Source of the DNA: an uncultured Bacteroidales bacterium
GTDB lineage: Bacteria > Bacteroidota > Bacteroidia > Bacteroidales > UBA932
Assembly: GCA_944325445.1 (NCBI GenBank)
Contig: CALVAG010000007.1
Coordinates: 62,001 to 126,000, forward strand
Length of the DNA stretch: 64,000 nucleotides
Direction: 5' to 3'
In this document: piece by piece, positions 25,418 through 36,459 of the stretch
Layout: the number at the start of each line of letters is the position of its first letter
Numbering within the stretch: the stretch's first letter is position 1
Made by a program: the position numbers and the translations under genes
Notes under the pieces: model-generated
The model's input: only the letters and a program-made list of their open reading frames with translations
Database searches by the model: none
What the model was told of the DNA's origin: nothing

Positions 25418-27916
25418 TTATTCGTCTCCAGTTGTTTCAGGCAACTTTTCTTCACTCTTGTTTACAACGCATACAGCCGCTATTCCGTCGCCTTCCCTTA
25501 TATTTATAAGCTTGACGCCCTGCGTAGCCCTTCCTGCGACTCTTATATCAGATGCCGCAACGCGGATAGTTATACCCGATTTATTTATTATCATTAAATC
25601 GTTTTCGTCGCCTATATATTTAAGAGCTACCAATTTACCGGTTTTTTCGGTAATATTTATAGTTTTGACGCCCTTGCCGCCCCTGCTTGTAAGACGATAA
25701 TCTTCGAGCGGAGACTTCTTGCCGTAGCCGTTTTCACTTACTACCAGAACAGTATGTTCGCCGGCTTCATTATTTTCATTTGCGCCGACAGAAATCATGC
25801 CAATAACTTCATCGTCGCCTTCGAGGGTAATGCCCCTTACGCCTGCGGCCGTTCTTCCGATAGGGCGGCAATCCGCTTCGTTGAACCTTACGCATTTACC
25901 GTTTCGGCCGGCTATAAGGATCTGGCTGTTGCCATCGGTAAGGATAGCTTCGAGAAGTTCATCCCCCTCTTTTATCGTAATAGCGTTCACACCGTTTGCA
26001 CGCGGGCGGGAGTAGGCTTCGAGCGTCGTCTTTTTCACAACGCCGCACTTTGTGCCCAACACTATATAATTGTTATTGATATACTCCTCGTCTTTAAGGT
26101 CGTTTACATTAAGATATGCACAGACTTTGTCATCCGGTTCAATATTGATCACATTCTGTATCGCACGCCCTTTTGAAGCCTTCGCCCCTTCAGGGATTTC
26201 ATATACCTTAAGCCAATAGCATTTACCGTTCTTCGTAAAGAAGAGCATGGTACTGTGCATGTTCGCGACATAAATATGCTCAATGAAATCCTCATCCCTG
26301 GTAGTCGAACCTTTCGCGCCTACGCCTCCCCTGTTTTGCAATCTGTATTCAGAAAGAGGGGTTCTCTTTATGTAGCCCATATGCGAAATGGTTATCACCA
26401 CATCTTCATTGGGATAAAAATCTTCGGGATTGAATTCATCTGCAGAAAGCTCAATATCCGTTTTCCTTTCATCCCCGAACTTTTTCTTGAGAGACTCCAT
26501 CTCTTCGCACAGAATTTCCATCTGCAGGTCATAACTTCCAAGGATATCCTTTAACCTGCTGATTCTTGCCATGATTTCGTCATACTCGTTTCTGAGTTTG
26601 GCCCTTTCCAGACCTGCCAACTGCCTCAGACGCATCTCGACGATAGCGGAAGCCTGTATATCGGTAAGGTCGAATCTTGAAATGAGGGAATTTTTCGCAT
26701 CCTCTACAGATTCTGATTTTCTTATTATGTCAATTACTTCGTCTATGAAATCCAAAGCCTTTAAAAGGCCCTCCAATATATGGGCGCGGGCCTCGGCCTT
26801 TTTAAGTTCGAATTCCGTTCTGCGGACGATTACGTCATGACGGTGTCTTACAAAATATTTGATCAGCTGTATGAGATTCAAAAGACGCGGCCTTCCGTCT
26901 ACAAGCGCAATGTTATTGACCGAAAAGGCAGATTGCAACTGGGTATATTTATAAAGCGTATTCAATACCACATTCGCGACTGCACCCATCTTCAATTTTA
27001 TGACTATGCGCATACCGTTACGGTCGCTCTCATCGTTCACATATGCTATGCCGTCGATTTTCTTGCTCTCTACCAGCTCGGCGATCTTCTCTATAAGTTC
27101 CCGCTTGTTTACCATGTAAGGTATTTCGTGCACGACTATGGATTCGCGCCCGCTCGAACTTACCTCTATTTCGCTTTTCGCCCTTATCACGATACGTCCT
27201 CGACCGGTTTCGTATGCCTCTTTAATACCTTGAGTGCCAAGAATCGTACCTCCCGTCGGGAAATCCGGGCCCTTTACATATTTTACTATTTCAGGCACCG
27301 TTATATCCGGATTTTTCACATAGGCAACCACTGCATCGCAAATCTCATTCAGATTGTGGGGAGGCATATTTGTCGCCATACCCACCGCGATACCGGAAGA
27401 ACCGTTAAGCAACAGCAACGGCGCCTTTGCCGGCAATACTACCGGCTCCTGAAGCGTATCATCAAAGTTATTTACGAAATCTACGGTATCTTTATCGAGA
27501 TCCAACAGAATCTCTTCCGTAAGAGAACTGACTCTCGCCTCCGTATATCGCATGGCTGCAGCCGAATATCCGTCTATCGAGCCGAAATTACCCTGCCCGT
27601 CCACCAGCAGATATCTCAGGCTCCAGTCTTGCGCCATGCGCACCATTGTCTCATATATGCTCGAATCACCATGAGGGTGATATTTTCCCATCACTTCTCC
27701 CACTATACGCGCAGACTTCTTGAATTGTCCGCTCGAGGTAAGCCCCAGTTCACTCATTCCAAAAAGCACTCGTCTTTGAACGGGTTTCAAACCATCGCGC
27801 ACATCAGGAAGGGCTCTGGATACAATTACGGACATTGAGTAATCGATGTAAGCACTTTTCATCTGATCCTCAATATTGATCCTCTGTATCCTACCTTTTG
27901 TCTCTTCTAATTCCAT
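25418..27916 (-). CDS. gyrA: DNA gyrase subunit A
   Basis: 832 residues from ATG 27916 (a TTG precedes it). The breakage-reunion domain carries the catalytic Tyr124 in AAMRYTEAR. The quinolone-determining segment [10 protein letters not shown] has Ser85 (E. coli Ser83) and Glu89 (E. coli Asp87), so no resistance change at the main site. The C-terminal wheel has the gyrase box TSRGGKG, which separates it from ParC. Forms the A2B2 enzyme with GyrB, which is not in this window. Confidence 0.95.
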   Translation of the reverse strand: MELEETKGRIQRINIEDQMKSAYIDYSMSVIVSRALPDVRDGLKPVQRRVLFGMSELGLTSSGQFKKSARIVGEVMGKYHPHGDSSIYETMVRMAQDWSLRYLLVDGQGNFGSIDGYSAAAMRYTEARVSSLTEEILLDLDKDTVDFVNNFDDTLQEPVVLPAKAPLLLLNGSSGIAVGMATNMPPHNLNEICDAVVAYVKNPDITVPEIVKYVKGPDFPTGGTILGTQGIKEAYETGRGRIVIRAKSEIEVSSSGRESIVVHEIPYMVNKRELIEKIAELVESKKIDGIAYVNDESDRNGMRIVIKLKMGAVANVVLNTLYKYTQLQSAFSVNNIALVDGRPRLLNLIQLIKYFVRHRHDVIVRRTEFELKKAEARAHILEGLLKALDFIDEVIDIIRKSESVEDAKNSLISRFDLTDIQASAIVEMRLRQLAGLERAKLRNEYDEIMARISRLKDILGSYDLQMEILCEEMESLKKKFGDERKTDIELSADEFNPEDFYPNEDVVITISHMGYIKRTPLSEYRLQNRGGVGAKGSTTRDEDFIEHIYVANMHSTMLFFTKNGKCYWLKVYEIPEGAKASKGRAIQNVINIEPDDKVCAYLNVNDLKDEEYINNNYIVLGTKCGVVKKTTLEAYSRPRANGVNAITIKEGDELLEAILTDGNSQILIAGRNGKCVRFNEADCRPIGRTAAGVRGITLEGDDEVIGMISVGANENNEAGEHTVLVVSENGYGKKSPLEDYRLTSRGGKGVKTINITEKTGKLVALKYIGDENDLMIINKSGITIRVAASDIRVAGRATQGVKLINIREGDGIAAVCVVNKSEEKLPETTGDE

Positions 27917-27951
27917 CAAAAAACAATTAATTTATAATCGAAAATAACAAA

Positions 27952-27959
27952 CAAAAATA
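27952..27959 (-). promoter_or_regulatory. Possible -7 box of the gyrA promoter
   Basis: TATTTTTG on the minus strand, 36 bp upstream of the gyrA ATG, fits TAnnTTTG. The surrounding 108-bp gap to clpC is very A+T-rich and no -33 box stands out. Confidence 0.3.
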
Positions 27960-28024
27960 GGACTTTTTTTGGATTTTTAATAAAATTATCGCAGTTTATT
28001 ACTAATTTCGCAAATAAAAATAGT

Positions 28025-30541
28025 ATGCATCTTCAACTCTCGAACGAGCTCAACGATATCATAACGTTTGCAAAAGAGGAGGCTGTAAGACTCGGCAATT
28101 TCACCGTCACTACAGACCACCTTGTCCTGGCCATCCTGCGCCACGGGGAAAACAAAGCTGTAATAACATTGAATGCTCTGGGAATAAACGCCTTTTCCCT
28201 CAAAAGCATTGTAGAGCAAAAGATAAGAAAGAGCGATGCCGTCCCTCTGGAATTTTCAGACAGGATAACACTTTCAAAAGCCGGTGAAAATGCACTCAAG
28301 GTGATGTTCCTGGAGGCCCGCTCCATGGGAGAACAGGTTCCGGGGCCGGAACATCTGATGCTTGCGATTTTCAGAGGAGGCGCATGGTCGCACACGTTGG
28401 ATTTTATGGAAGAAAACAATATCAATTATAAAAAATTCAGAGATATGCTCTCGCATGGCAGAGAGGGAATGGAGTGGAATGGAAACCCCGGCGACGGAGG
28501 ATTGGAAAGCGGAATCGGAGATGATCAGGAGAGCGGAGAGAGGGCAGGCGGCCATGCGGAAGAGCCGAAAGCGGTTCCCTCCGGAGGCCAAAAGAGGAGC
28601 CACTCCCCGGTATTGGACAATTTCGGTTACGACTTGACCCGTGCCGCAGCCGAAGAGAGGCTCGATCCTGTTGTCGGACGGGAGAAGGAGATTGAAAGAC
28701 TTGCCCAGATTCTCGGCAGAAGAAAGAAAAACAACCCTGTGCTTATCGGTGAACCCGGAGTGGGGAAATCCGCAATTGCAGAAGGGCTGGCTATAAAAAT
28801 CGCAAAGAGAGAAGTATCCAGAACCTTAAGGAACAAAAGGATAATTTCTCTCGACATAGGTTCTGTCGTTGCAGGCACAAAATACCGCGGCCAGTTCGAG
28901 GAGAGAATGAAAGCTGTGCTTAATGAACTTTCAAAAAATCCGGACATAATTCTATTTATTGATGAAATGCACACATTGGTAGGTGCGGGAGGCGCCGCCG
29001 GTTCTTTGGATGCGGCAAACATGCTTAAACCGGCACTTGCCAGAGGCGAGATACAATGCATAGGAGCCACCACTTTGGACGAGTACCGTCAGTTCATCGA
29101 GAAAGACGGGGCCCTCGAACGCCGTTTCCAGAAAATAATGGTGGAACCCACCAATCGCGAACAGACATTCCGGATATTGCAAAATATCAAGGAACGTTAC
29201 CAGAAGCACCATAACGTAATTTACACCGACGACGCATTGCAACTCTGCATAACGCTCAGCGAAAGATATATTACTGAGAGATGCCTTCCGGACAAGGCAA
29301 TAGACATAATGGATGAAGCCGGGAGCAGAGTCCACCTGAAAAATTTAAAAACTCCTAAAAAGATTCTTGAAAAAGAGGCTGCCGTAGAAAAATTCAAGGA
29401 GAGCAAGGAACTTGCCGTAAAAAACATGGATTTCCAGAAGGCCGCGATGTACCGCGACCTGGAAAAATCGCACTCCCAGGAATTGGAACGGCTTCGCAGA
29501 TTATGGGATATCAGAATGGAAAAGCATCCCGATATCGTAAACAGGGAAGATATTGCCGAAGCTGTAAGCATGGTTACATCCATCCCTGTGAACAGAATAG
29601 CCGAAAGCGAAAGCAACAAACTCATGAACATGCGTTCTGCCCTGGAAAAGGAGATTATAGGACAAAGCGAGGCAATCGACAAGGTTACAAGAGCGATTTT
29701 CCGCAACAGGGCAGGGCTGAAAGATCCCGACAAGCCTATCGGCACATTTCTTTTTCTCGGTCCCACGGGTGTAGGAAAGACCCAGCTTGCAAAAAAGCTG
29801 GCCGGGTGCATGTTCGACACACAGGATGCGCTCATAAGGATAGACATGAGCGAATATATGGAGAAGCATGCAGTAAGCAGGCTTATAGGTGCGCCCCCGG
29901 GCTATGTGGGATATGAAGAGGGGGGAGAATTGTCCGAAAGGGTAAGACGCAAGCCTTATGCCGTAGTATTGCTGGATGAGATAGAAAAGGCCCACCCCGA
30001 CATTTTCAACATTCTGTTGCAGATATTGGACGAAGGACGCCTTACAGACAGCAACGGACGGAGAATAGATTTCAGGAACACGGTAATAATATTGACTTCA
30101 AACATCGGTACCAGAGAACTTAAAGAGTTCGGAAAAGGGCTTGGATACTCCAAGGGTTCCGACAGGGAAAATTACGAACGGGAAATCATAGACAAAGCCA
30201 TCCGGAAAACATTTACCCCGGAACTGCTCAACAGACTCGATGAGCAGATTCTCTTTAATTCACTGACCAAGGAGGATTTGGAGAAAATAATAGAGATTGA
30301 GCTCAAGAGTCTGTACGAAAGGGTGAAACAGGCCGGATACACTCTTAGAATAACCCCCACTGCAAAGAAATTCGTGGCAGAAGCGGGGTACGACAGACAA
30401 TATGGCGCAAGACCGCTGAAAAGAGCCATAAGACGCTATATAGAAGACCCTGTGGCGGAGGCCATAATATCAAAGAAAATAGAACTTGGCGGAACCGTTA
30501 CGGTAAAACTCAACGGTACGAAAAACGACACTGTCATCTGA
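28025..30541 (+). CDS. clpC: ATP-dependent Clp protease ATP-binding subunit ClpC
   Basis: 838 residues. The Clp N-domain (two repeats, 1-~140) is followed by a hydrophilic Gly/Glu-rich linker (~150-190), AAA1 (Walker A GEPGVGKSA, Walker B ILFIDEMH), a middle coiled coil with a UVR motif (FQKAAMYRDLEK), AAA2 (GPTGVGKTQ, VVLLDEIEKAHPD) and the C-terminal D2 small domain. It unfolds substrates for ClpP. It stands alone on the plus strand. Confidence 0.92.
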   Translation: MHLQLSNELNDIITFAKEEAVRLGNFTVTTDHLVLAILRHGENKAVITLNALGINAFSLKSIVEQKIRKSDAVPLEFSDRITLSKAGENALKVMFLEARSMGEQVPGPEHLMLAIFRGGAWSHTLDFMEENNINYKKFRDMLSHGREGMEWNGNPGDGGLESGIGDDQESGERAGGHAEEPKAVPSGGQKRSHSPVLDNFGYDLTRAAAEERLDPVVGREKEIERLAQILGRRKKNNPVLIGEPGVGKSAIAEGLAIKIAKREVSRTLRNKRIISLDIGSVVAGTKYRGQFEERMKAVLNELSKNPDIILFIDEMHTLVGAGGAAGSLDAANMLKPALARGEIQCIGATTLDEYRQFIEKDGALERRFQKIMVEPTNREQTFRILQNIKERYQKHHNVIYTDDALQLCITLSERYITERCLPDKAIDIMDEAGSRVHLKNLKTPKKILEKEAAVEKFKESKELAVKNMDFQKAAMYRDLEKSHSQELERLRRLWDIRMEKHPDIVNREDIAEAVSMVTSIPVNRIAESESNKLMNMRSALEKEIIGQSEAIDKVTRAIFRNRAGLKDPDKPIGTFLFLGPTGVGKTQLAKKLAGCMFDTQDALIRIDMSEYMEKHAVSRLIGAPPGYVGYEEGGELSERVRRKPYAVVLLDEIEKAHPDIFNILLQILDEGRLTDSNGRRIDFRNTVIILTSNIGTRELKEFGKGLGYSKGSDRENYEREIIDKAIRKTFTPELLNRLDEQILFNSLTKEDLEKIIEIELKSLYERVKQAGYTLRITPTAKKFVAEAGYDRQYGARPLKRAIRRYIEDPVAEAIISKKIELGGTVTVKLNGTKNDTVI

Positions 30542-30547
30542 CACGGT

Positions 30548-31420
30548 TCAACCGATATGCAACAGGAATTTTACACTTCCCATATTCCTGATTCTGACAT
30601 AACCGGGCGGGATTTGGCCTGAATTCAAAGAGTCTTCGAGCGAAGGCTCTTTTTTCAAGAGTTTTCTTTTGGACAACCTTTCGAAATCCGTCCTGTTTAC
30701 ATAATACTCCACGGCAGAGCGCTCCCCCGCCCTTTCGAATCCCAACGTAGTGTAGACTGCTCCGCATGACCATTCATTATCGGAATAGCTCATTATTTCT
30801 ATATGGGGAACTCCCTCCTCTTCCAGGTCAGAGACGAATGCCTTCAGAATCCTGCCCATGCCGCCGGCAATCCGGCAGCCCGGCAGCGATGCATATCTTA
30901 TCCATTCGTACGAATCGTACACGATTGCACCGTCGGCCATATCCCTGCTTATCTTCCGGCCGAATGAAAAGGTCGCTGCTGCCACGATCTTCCCCCCGTA
31001 TTCCAGAGCATAACGATACTTGCACTTTGCATCTCCATATGAGTGATACCTCTCGAGGAACTCCCTCACACGCTTTATCAGAACACTGTCCGATTTTATC
31101 TCCCTGTCAGATATCAACCTGCATTTTCTGGCAAAAACGGAGTCGAAACGGCCGAGCCTTGCAAGAATGCGCTCTTTTATGCCGCTGTCATGATACCACC
31201 TGTCTTCATAAAGGTAGAGAATATCCATTCCCGACACCGTTGCCTGAGGCAGAGGCTCCCGGATTTCCGTCCCGTTTTCAAAATCCTTGAGAAAAACCAG
31301 CACAACCGCCAGTCCGTACTCCGGGAAAAGCAGCATCCCTCCCCTTTCGGCATAGGAAATTCCGTTCTGCGCAATAAAAAGCAGAAAATCTTTCTTAAAA
31401 TCTATCGGCCGGACAACCAT
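30548..31420 (-). CDS. GNAT-like protein of a family also seen in phages
   Basis: 290 residues, cytosolic. The C-terminal half holds a GNAT-like arrangement: KYRYALEYGGKIVAAATFS, YEWIRYASLPGCRIAGGMGRILKAF, then HIEIMSYSDNEWSCGAVYTTLGFER. I remember this RYAS / GGMGKLL / SYxD / GxxYxxLGF pattern from phage proteins of unknown role. The N-terminal ~110 residues are distinct (FKKDFLLFIAQNGISYAERGG), possibly nucleic-acid-related. It converges on clpC with a 6-bp gap. Exact function unknown. Confidence 0.5.
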   Translation of the reverse strand: MVVRPIDFKKDFLLFIAQNGISYAERGGMLLFPEYGLAVVLVFLKDFENGTEIREPLPQATVSGMDILYLYEDRWYHDSGIKERILARLGRFDSVFARKCRLISDREIKSDSVLIKRVREFLERYHSYGDAKCKYRYALEYGGKIVAAATFSFGRKISRDMADGAIVYDSYEWIRYASLPGCRIAGGMGRILKAFVSDLEEEGVPHIEIMSYSDNEWSCGAVYTTLGFERAGERSAVEYYVNRTDFERLSKRKLLKKEPSLEDSLNSGQIPPGYVRIRNMGSVKFLLHIG

Positions 31421-31447
31421 TGCAGGGAAAAATTAGAAAATATACAT

Positions 31448-32761
31448 TTACTGAAAAACCATCCGGAATGTTTTGGTATAAAGATTCTTTTGCCTCATAC
31501 GCAGACGATTGGGCAGTTCGGGCGAAGGCTGGATAAGGTGCAACGAGCCGTTATGCATACTCATGATCCGCCGTGAAACCGAAAGGCCTATTCCGGACCC
31601 TTCTGCCTTTGTTGTAAAGAACGGCACAAAAATCTGCTCCCTTATCTGGTCATCTATCGGTTTTCCGTCGTCGCTTACATCTATTGCCACCTGCTCCTGT
31701 TCATTAATACAATACGCCGCTATTCTGATATGGGCGGCATCCGACTCGATACTGTTTTTAAACAAATTTGCAATGACCCTTCCGATAAGGGCCTCATCTG
31801 CATTTATTATCAGTTCCTGCGGCATGACCTGGGAATCGAACTCCACAGGGGAGCCCTTGAACAGCTGTATCATCCTGTTCACCAACTCATTTACCGAAAC
31901 AAGCCTGCAAACCGGAGCAGGAAGGATTGCAAACCGGCGGTAATTCTCCGTAAATTTCATAAGTTCGGATGAAGTATCGTGTATGACCTCCAACCCCTGA
32001 CGCAACTTTTCCCCATCCGTACATCCGCCCAACTGTTCGCTCAAGGAATTTATCGGTGCAATGCTATTCATAATCTCATGAGTCAATACCCTTGTAAGTT
32101 TGACCCAGGCCTCGACCTCATTGCTGTTGATCACATGATAAATATTGTTCAATACGAATATATCTATCATTTTCCGTTCGAAACTTATCATGGAGCGGCT
32201 TGCGGAAATTCTGCTCTCGCCATTTTTCATTTTATAGGAGAGCATCTTCACCTCTCCTGGCTGCATTGCATAAAGCTCGTTTTTAAGCTCTTTATCTATT
32301 CTCTCCATCTGTTCCAAATATGTAAACGCACTAACTCCCAAAAGTTTGAGCATACCGTCATTGCACAGTTCCACCTTGCCTTTCTCATCCGCGGCAAAAA
32401 TTCCGGCATTTACCTTGTCCATGATAAGTCCGTAATAACGTTCGTTGCGACGGGCATTTTGCTTCTCATCCCTTATAATGGCCGAAATCTTCTCCAATGC
32501 GCGGTTCACGCCATTGTTGTTTTTATCGTGGAACCTCATGGAAAAGTCGTTATTCCTGATTGCCTCCACCATAAGTTTCACCTTTGACGAAGCATTGGCC
32601 GCATTTTTAAAAGCCAGAAAAAGTACTGCGGAAAGCGCGGCTATTAGAAACGATACGGCATATATGCTCCTGTCCTCAATTGAAGAGAAGAAGATGACGG
32701 ATACCGCTGCAATTACAGCCGCGACCGCAATGAGAGAGGCTATTGCCAGATTGTTTCTCAT
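31448..32761 (-). CDS. Sensor histidine kinase (NtrB-like), partner of the sigma-54 regulator
   Basis: 437 residues. Two membrane helices at ~5-27 and ~35-52, a HAMP-like linker, a PAS-like domain (IMDKVNAGIFAADEKGKVELCN), DHp domain with phospho-His in VLTHEIMNSIAPINSL, and ATPase boxes N (NLFKNSIES), G1 (VSDDGKPI), F and G2 (PFFTTKAEGSGIGLSVS). Periplasmic sensing loop is very short (~8 residues), so the signal is likely in the membrane or cytoplasm. Overlaps the regulator gene by 4 bp. Confidence 0.88.
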   Translation of the reverse strand: MRNNLAIASLIAVAAVIAAVSVIFFSSIEDRSIYAVSFLIAALSAVLFLAFKNAANASSKVKLMVEAIRNNDFSMRFHDKNNNGVNRALEKISAIIRDEKQNARRNERYYGLIMDKVNAGIFAADEKGKVELCNDGMLKLLGVSAFTYLEQMERIDKELKNELYAMQPGEVKMLSYKMKNGESRISASRSMISFERKMIDIFVLNNIYHVINSNEVEAWVKLTRVLTHEIMNSIAPINSLSEQLGGCTDGEKLRQGLEVIHDTSSELMKFTENYRRFAILPAPVCRLVSVNELVNRMIQLFKGSPVEFDSQVMPQELIINADEALIGRVIANLFKNSIESDAAHIRIAAYCINEQEQVAIDVSDDGKPIDDQIREQIFVPFFTTKAEGSGIGLSVSRRIMSMHNGSLHLIQPSPELPNRLRMRQKNLYTKTFRMVFQ

Positions 32762-34101
32762 AACGATTCTATTGAATAACGCCTCATTTTATTATAAAGA
32801 GTCTGCCTCGATATTCCCAGCCGCTGCGCCGTAAGGGAAAGATTGCCTCCGCTCTTTTGCAGAGCCTCGCAAATGGTTTTCCTCTCCATATCTTCCAATG
32901 TGCCGGAAGGGCCCGCAGAAGCGGCTGCCATTTCATCTATCTGCAAATCATTACGGTCTATAATGTTTCCGGAAGAGACTATTACCGCCTTTTCTATCGT
33001 ATGACGCAACTCCCTGATGTTCCCGCGCCAGCTATAGGAGCAGAGCGATTTTGCCGCGCTTCCGGAAAGAGCGGGACGCTTGCCGTATTTTACGGCGAAT
33101 TCATCCAGAAATCTCTCCGAAAGGGGAATTATATCTTCATGCCTCTCTCTGAGCGGAGGAAGCTGCAGATGAATGGTATTTATCCTGTAGAAGAGATCCT
33201 CCCTGAAAACGCCTTCGGCGACCATCTCATACAGATTCCTGTTTGTTGCACAAATCAATCTTATATCGACATGGACTCCGCTGCTGCTGCCCACTTTGGT
33301 GACGTAACGTCTTTGCAGTACATTCAACAATTTGGACTGCTGGTGCAAAGGGAGATTGCCTATTTCATCCAGAAACAGCGTACCTCCGTCGGCCTCCTCT
33401 ATATAGCCTGTACGTTCCGCACGGGCATCTGTAAAGGCTCCCTTTACATGACCGAACAGTTCGCTTTCAAAAAGAGTTTCCGCCACAGCCCCAAGGTCCA
33501 CGCATACAAGCTTTCGGTCAGATCTGAGTGAAAGGCGGTGTATCTCCCTTGCCAGAAGGTCCTTGCCTGTGCCGTTCTCCCCGGTGATAAGTATATTGGC
33601 ATCCGTAACGGCCACTTTGTCCACCGTACTCTTCAAACGCTCCATTACGGCCGTCTTGCCCCAATACATCTCCTCCTCCGGAGCATTACTCGCCTTTTTT
33701 CCCTCCTTCGGGCCATGGCGCAGAGCATATGCGTTGCGGAGCACATCCACCAGTTTTGCATTGTTCCATGGTTTCTCCACGAAATTGCAGGCCCCCTCCT
33801 TGATGGCCCTTACGGCAAGTTCGATATCGGCATACGCGGTAAAGAGCACGACTGCGACATCCGGGTATCTGCCCTTTATCTCCCTGAGCCAGTAAAACCC
33901 TTCGTTTCCGCTGTTTATGCCGGCGGCGAAATTCATGTCGAGCAGAACCACATCTATATGGTTTTCTCCGATGGAATTCAACATGCCTGCAGGGGAAGAG
34001 AGCGTGACCACACTGTCGAAAATATTGGATAACAACATCTTTACCGAGATCAATATATTCCGGTTGTCATCCACTACCAATATGTTCCCCTTTCTCTTCA
34101 C
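32758..34101 (-). CDS. Sigma-54-dependent response regulator (NtrC/AtoC family)
   Basis: 447 residues from a GTG at 34101. Receiver domain with acidic pair DD at 11-12 and phosphoacceptor Asp in VVLLDMNF; AAA+ domain with Walker A GENGTGKD, sigma-54 contact loop GAFTDA, and R-finger region; Fis-type helix-turn-helix at the C-terminus (NLSLTAQRLGISRQTLYNKM). It activates RNA polymerase-sigma54 from upstream enhancers. It follows the FtsX permease gene (21 bp) on the same strand; the exporter operon is its likely target. Confidence 0.9.
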   Translation of the reverse strand: MKRKGNILVVDDNRNILISVKMLLSNIFDSVVTLSSPAGMLNSIGENHIDVVLLDMNFAAGINSGNEGFYWLREIKGRYPDVAVVLFTAYADIELAVRAIKEGACNFVEKPWNNAKLVDVLRNAYALRHGPKEGKKASNAPEEEMYWGKTAVMERLKSTVDKVAVTDANILITGENGTGKDLLAREIHRLSLRSDRKLVCVDLGAVAETLFESELFGHVKGAFTDARAERTGYIEEADGGTLFLDEIGNLPLHQQSKLLNVLQRRYVTKVGSSSGVHVDIRLICATNRNLYEMVAEGVFREDLFYRINTIHLQLPPLRERHEDIIPLSERFLDEFAVKYGKRPALSGSAAKSLCSYSWRGNIRELRHTIEKAVIVSSGNIIDRNDLQIDEMAAASAGPSGTLEDMERKTICEALQKSGGNLSLTAQRLGISRQTLYNKMRRYSIESL

Positions 34102-34122
34102 AACTGCAAATATAGTGCGATT

Positions 34123-36456
34123 TTATTCGTTCCTCAAACCCTCCACAGGATTGGAACGGGCTATTCTGAGACATTGGCCCGTTACCGTCGCCACCGTAAT
34201 TACAGCAAGGAGCGCGAAAACCGCAAGAGCCACAAGAGGAGATAGAAAAATCTTGTATGCGAAGTTCTCGAGCCAGCGCCCCACGACAATCCATGCCGCT
34301 ATCGCCGCAAAGACAAAACTTACGGCGAGAATCGAAAGATAGCGTATGTTGAACATCCTTAAAATTCCTACCGTTGTAGCTCCGAAAACTTTGCGCACCG
34401 CTATTTCGCGCCGCCTGTATTCACTGTCGAACATAACGAGACCGAATACTCCGATAATGCTTATAAATACTGCAAGCAGCGAGAAAATCGTTATTTGAGA
34501 AGAGAGTTTGTTCTCCTTCTGATATGTCGCATCCAGAATCTGGTCATAGAATCTCAGCTCGAAAGCATATCCCGGGTCGAATGAATTCAACGTCTCCCTT
34601 ATACCGGACATGGCGTCAAACATGTTCGTTCCTGCAACCACCCTTACGTTCAGTATAGAGCAGTAATAATCCTTCATCTTTATTATCATCACCGGTTCCG
34701 TTTCGGACCTGAGCGATGAGAATTTGGCATTTTCGCAAATTCCTATGATTTCATACCATTCTCCGAATTTCAATTTTTTGCCCACATCCACAGTCTCGGG
34801 GAATTTGTCGCGCGTAAGCTGGTTCACTATTATGACATTGGTATCACGCGTAGAGAAATCGCGCCCCTCAATCAGTTCAATATCCATAGTCTTAAGATAA
34901 TCCTGTTCCCCGAAGAGAGTGCGCGGATTTACCCAGTCGCCATTGATATCTTTGAAAACCCACCCCTGGGTATTGTCGGATTCACCCAACGTGCTCCAGG
35001 AAAGCGATGCGGCAGATACGTAGGGCAGCCTGCGTACCGCGTCTGCAACAGTATTCAAATCTTCAGGCATCTGGGCCGGATAGCCTATGTCGCACACTAT
35101 CAACTCATCCTTGGCAAATCCGTAATCGGCCGAACGGGTAAGGTAATTCCTTTGCAGCAACATGAACGATGCCGCTATCATAAGCGCCGCAGAGGTAAAA
35201 AACTGGACTCCCACCACAAATGTCCTCATGGATTTGCCCGCAGGAGAGAGCCCGAAATTTCCCTTGAGGGCCACGGCAGGAGAATAGGAAGTTATCCTGT
35301 ATGCCGGAATGGCTCCGGCAACGACAGCAACGGCAACCACTACGGCACATGTGACCATTACTGCAGGCATGTTTTTTGCCGGAGCTATTCCGGCCTCGGT
35401 AAGTCCTGCTATCCAACTGTCCGAAAGCAAAGACATAATCCCCAAAGCCACAAAAAACGACAGAAGGCAGATGAGCAGAGACTCCAGAACAATCGTTCCG
35501 CGCAGCGAGCATACGGTAGCGCCAAGTATCTTTTGCGTATTTATACTCTGCAGCCTGACAGGTATAAGGGAATTGGCGAAATTCACATAATTGATGGTGG
35601 CTATCAGGATAATGGCTATTGCTATGGAAACAAGCATCAACTGCATCGACGGACTGACCGGAGCCACCGGAGAACCTTCTACCCCATCAAGATCTTGCAA
35701 TTCCGTTATCCTTGCAAATTCGAAAGAATCGCGAAACGCATACTTTCCGGCCTTCTCGTTCCGCTGCTTCAGATCCATGCCGGTTCCCCGCTCTATCTCC
35801 GCCAGGGAATTGCCGGCCTTCAGAAACATAGTGTAAGAGTTGCTCTCCCAATTCATTTTCATCGTATTGGAAATATAAAGCCGCGAATACAGTATGTTTT
35901 TTATAAAACAGTTTGCGGGAAAATCCTTATATACGCCGCTTATAAAAATCTTTTTCTCCCTGTCTACAGTCTCGCCTATTACATCGGCAGTGCCGAAATA
36001 CCTGAGCGCGAAACTTTCCGGAACAATGACGGCATTTTCCTGCTCCAGGCAATTTTCACCCCCCGCAATCATACTGAAACCGAAGAATTCGGGAAAGTTC
36101 GCAGAGACATTGATTTTATCCTCCTTTATATAATTCCCGTTCACATAAAAGGTCTGGGAATTGCTTCCGAAATCTTCGTAAAGGACATATTGTGCCTTAG
36201 GTTGCGACATGGAGGCAATATTTTCCGCCCACGGATAACTTATATATGTGAATTTCACTCCATCCTTATCCACGCTATAGACCATATAGATATTGTCTGC
36301 ATCCCTGATGGAAGTATTGAAGGTGGCATCATGCCATATCTGCATCAGAATCATCATGAAAGCTGCAAAGGCAACCGAAAGGCCCACCACATTCAGCACT
36401 GTGGAGAGTTTGAACCGTCTCAATATGAAACGTATGTTTCTCGAAAAGGTATTCAT
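34123..36456 (-). CDS. ABC transporter permease, FtsX/MacB-like
   Basis: 777 residues with MacB-type core domains between membrane helices. The first helix is at ~20-42; a periplasmic region follows to ~285; then helix clusters near 285-305, 330-350, 375-400, and 425-445; a second periplasmic part; and three C-terminal helices. FtsX-like phrases include FANSLIPVRLQSINTQKILGA and RREIAVRKVFGATTVGIL. Two MacB/FtsX halves are fused, as usual in Bacteroidetes. It works with the ABC protein at 36460 and the HlyD and TolC proteins upstream. Confidence 0.85.
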   Translation of the reverse strand: MNTFSRNIRFILRRFKLSTVLNVVGLSVAFAAFMMILMQIWHDATFNTSIRDADNIYMVYSVDKDGVKFTYISYPWAENIASMSQPKAQYVLYEDFGSNSQTFYVNGNYIKEDKINVSANFPEFFGFSMIAGGENCLEQENAVIVPESFALRYFGTADVIGETVDREKKIFISGVYKDFPANCFIKNILYSRLYISNTMKMNWESNSYTMFLKAGNSLAEIERGTGMDLKQRNEKAGKYAFRDSFEFARITELQDLDGVEGSPVAPVSPSMQLMLVSIAIAIILIATINYVNFANSLIPVRLQSINTQKILGATVCSLRGTIVLESLLICLLSFFVALGIMSLLSDSWIAGLTEAGIAPAKNMPAVMVTCAVVVAVAVVAGAIPAYRITSYSPAVALKGNFGLSPAGKSMRTFVVGVQFFTSAALMIAASFMLLQRNYLTRSADYGFAKDELIVCDIGYPAQMPEDLNTVADAVRRLPYVSAASLSWSTLGESDNTQGWVFKDINGDWVNPRTLFGEQDYLKTMDIELIEGRDFSTRDTNVIIVNQLTRDKFPETVDVGKKLKFGEWYEIIGICENAKFSSLRSETEPVMIIKMKDYYCSILNVRVVAGTNMFDAMSGIRETLNSFDPGYAFELRFYDQILDATYQKENKLSSQITIFSLLAVFISIIGVFGLVMFDSEYRRREIAVRKVFGATTVGILRMFNIRYLSILAVSFVFAAIAAWIVVGRWLENFAYKIFLSPLVALAVFALLAVITVATVTGQCLRIARSNPVEGLRNE

Positions 36457-36459
36457 ATA

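Noticed and set aside
27650..27700. Possible quinolone-resistance change in GyrA
   Set aside because: The Ser83-equivalent Ser is present and Glu at the 87 position is a common natural residue.
26780..27838. Plus-strand 352-codon open frame opposite gyrA
   Set aside because: It is the antisense shadow of a highly conserved gyrA; composition is Arg/His/Tyr-rich and no family pattern is seen.
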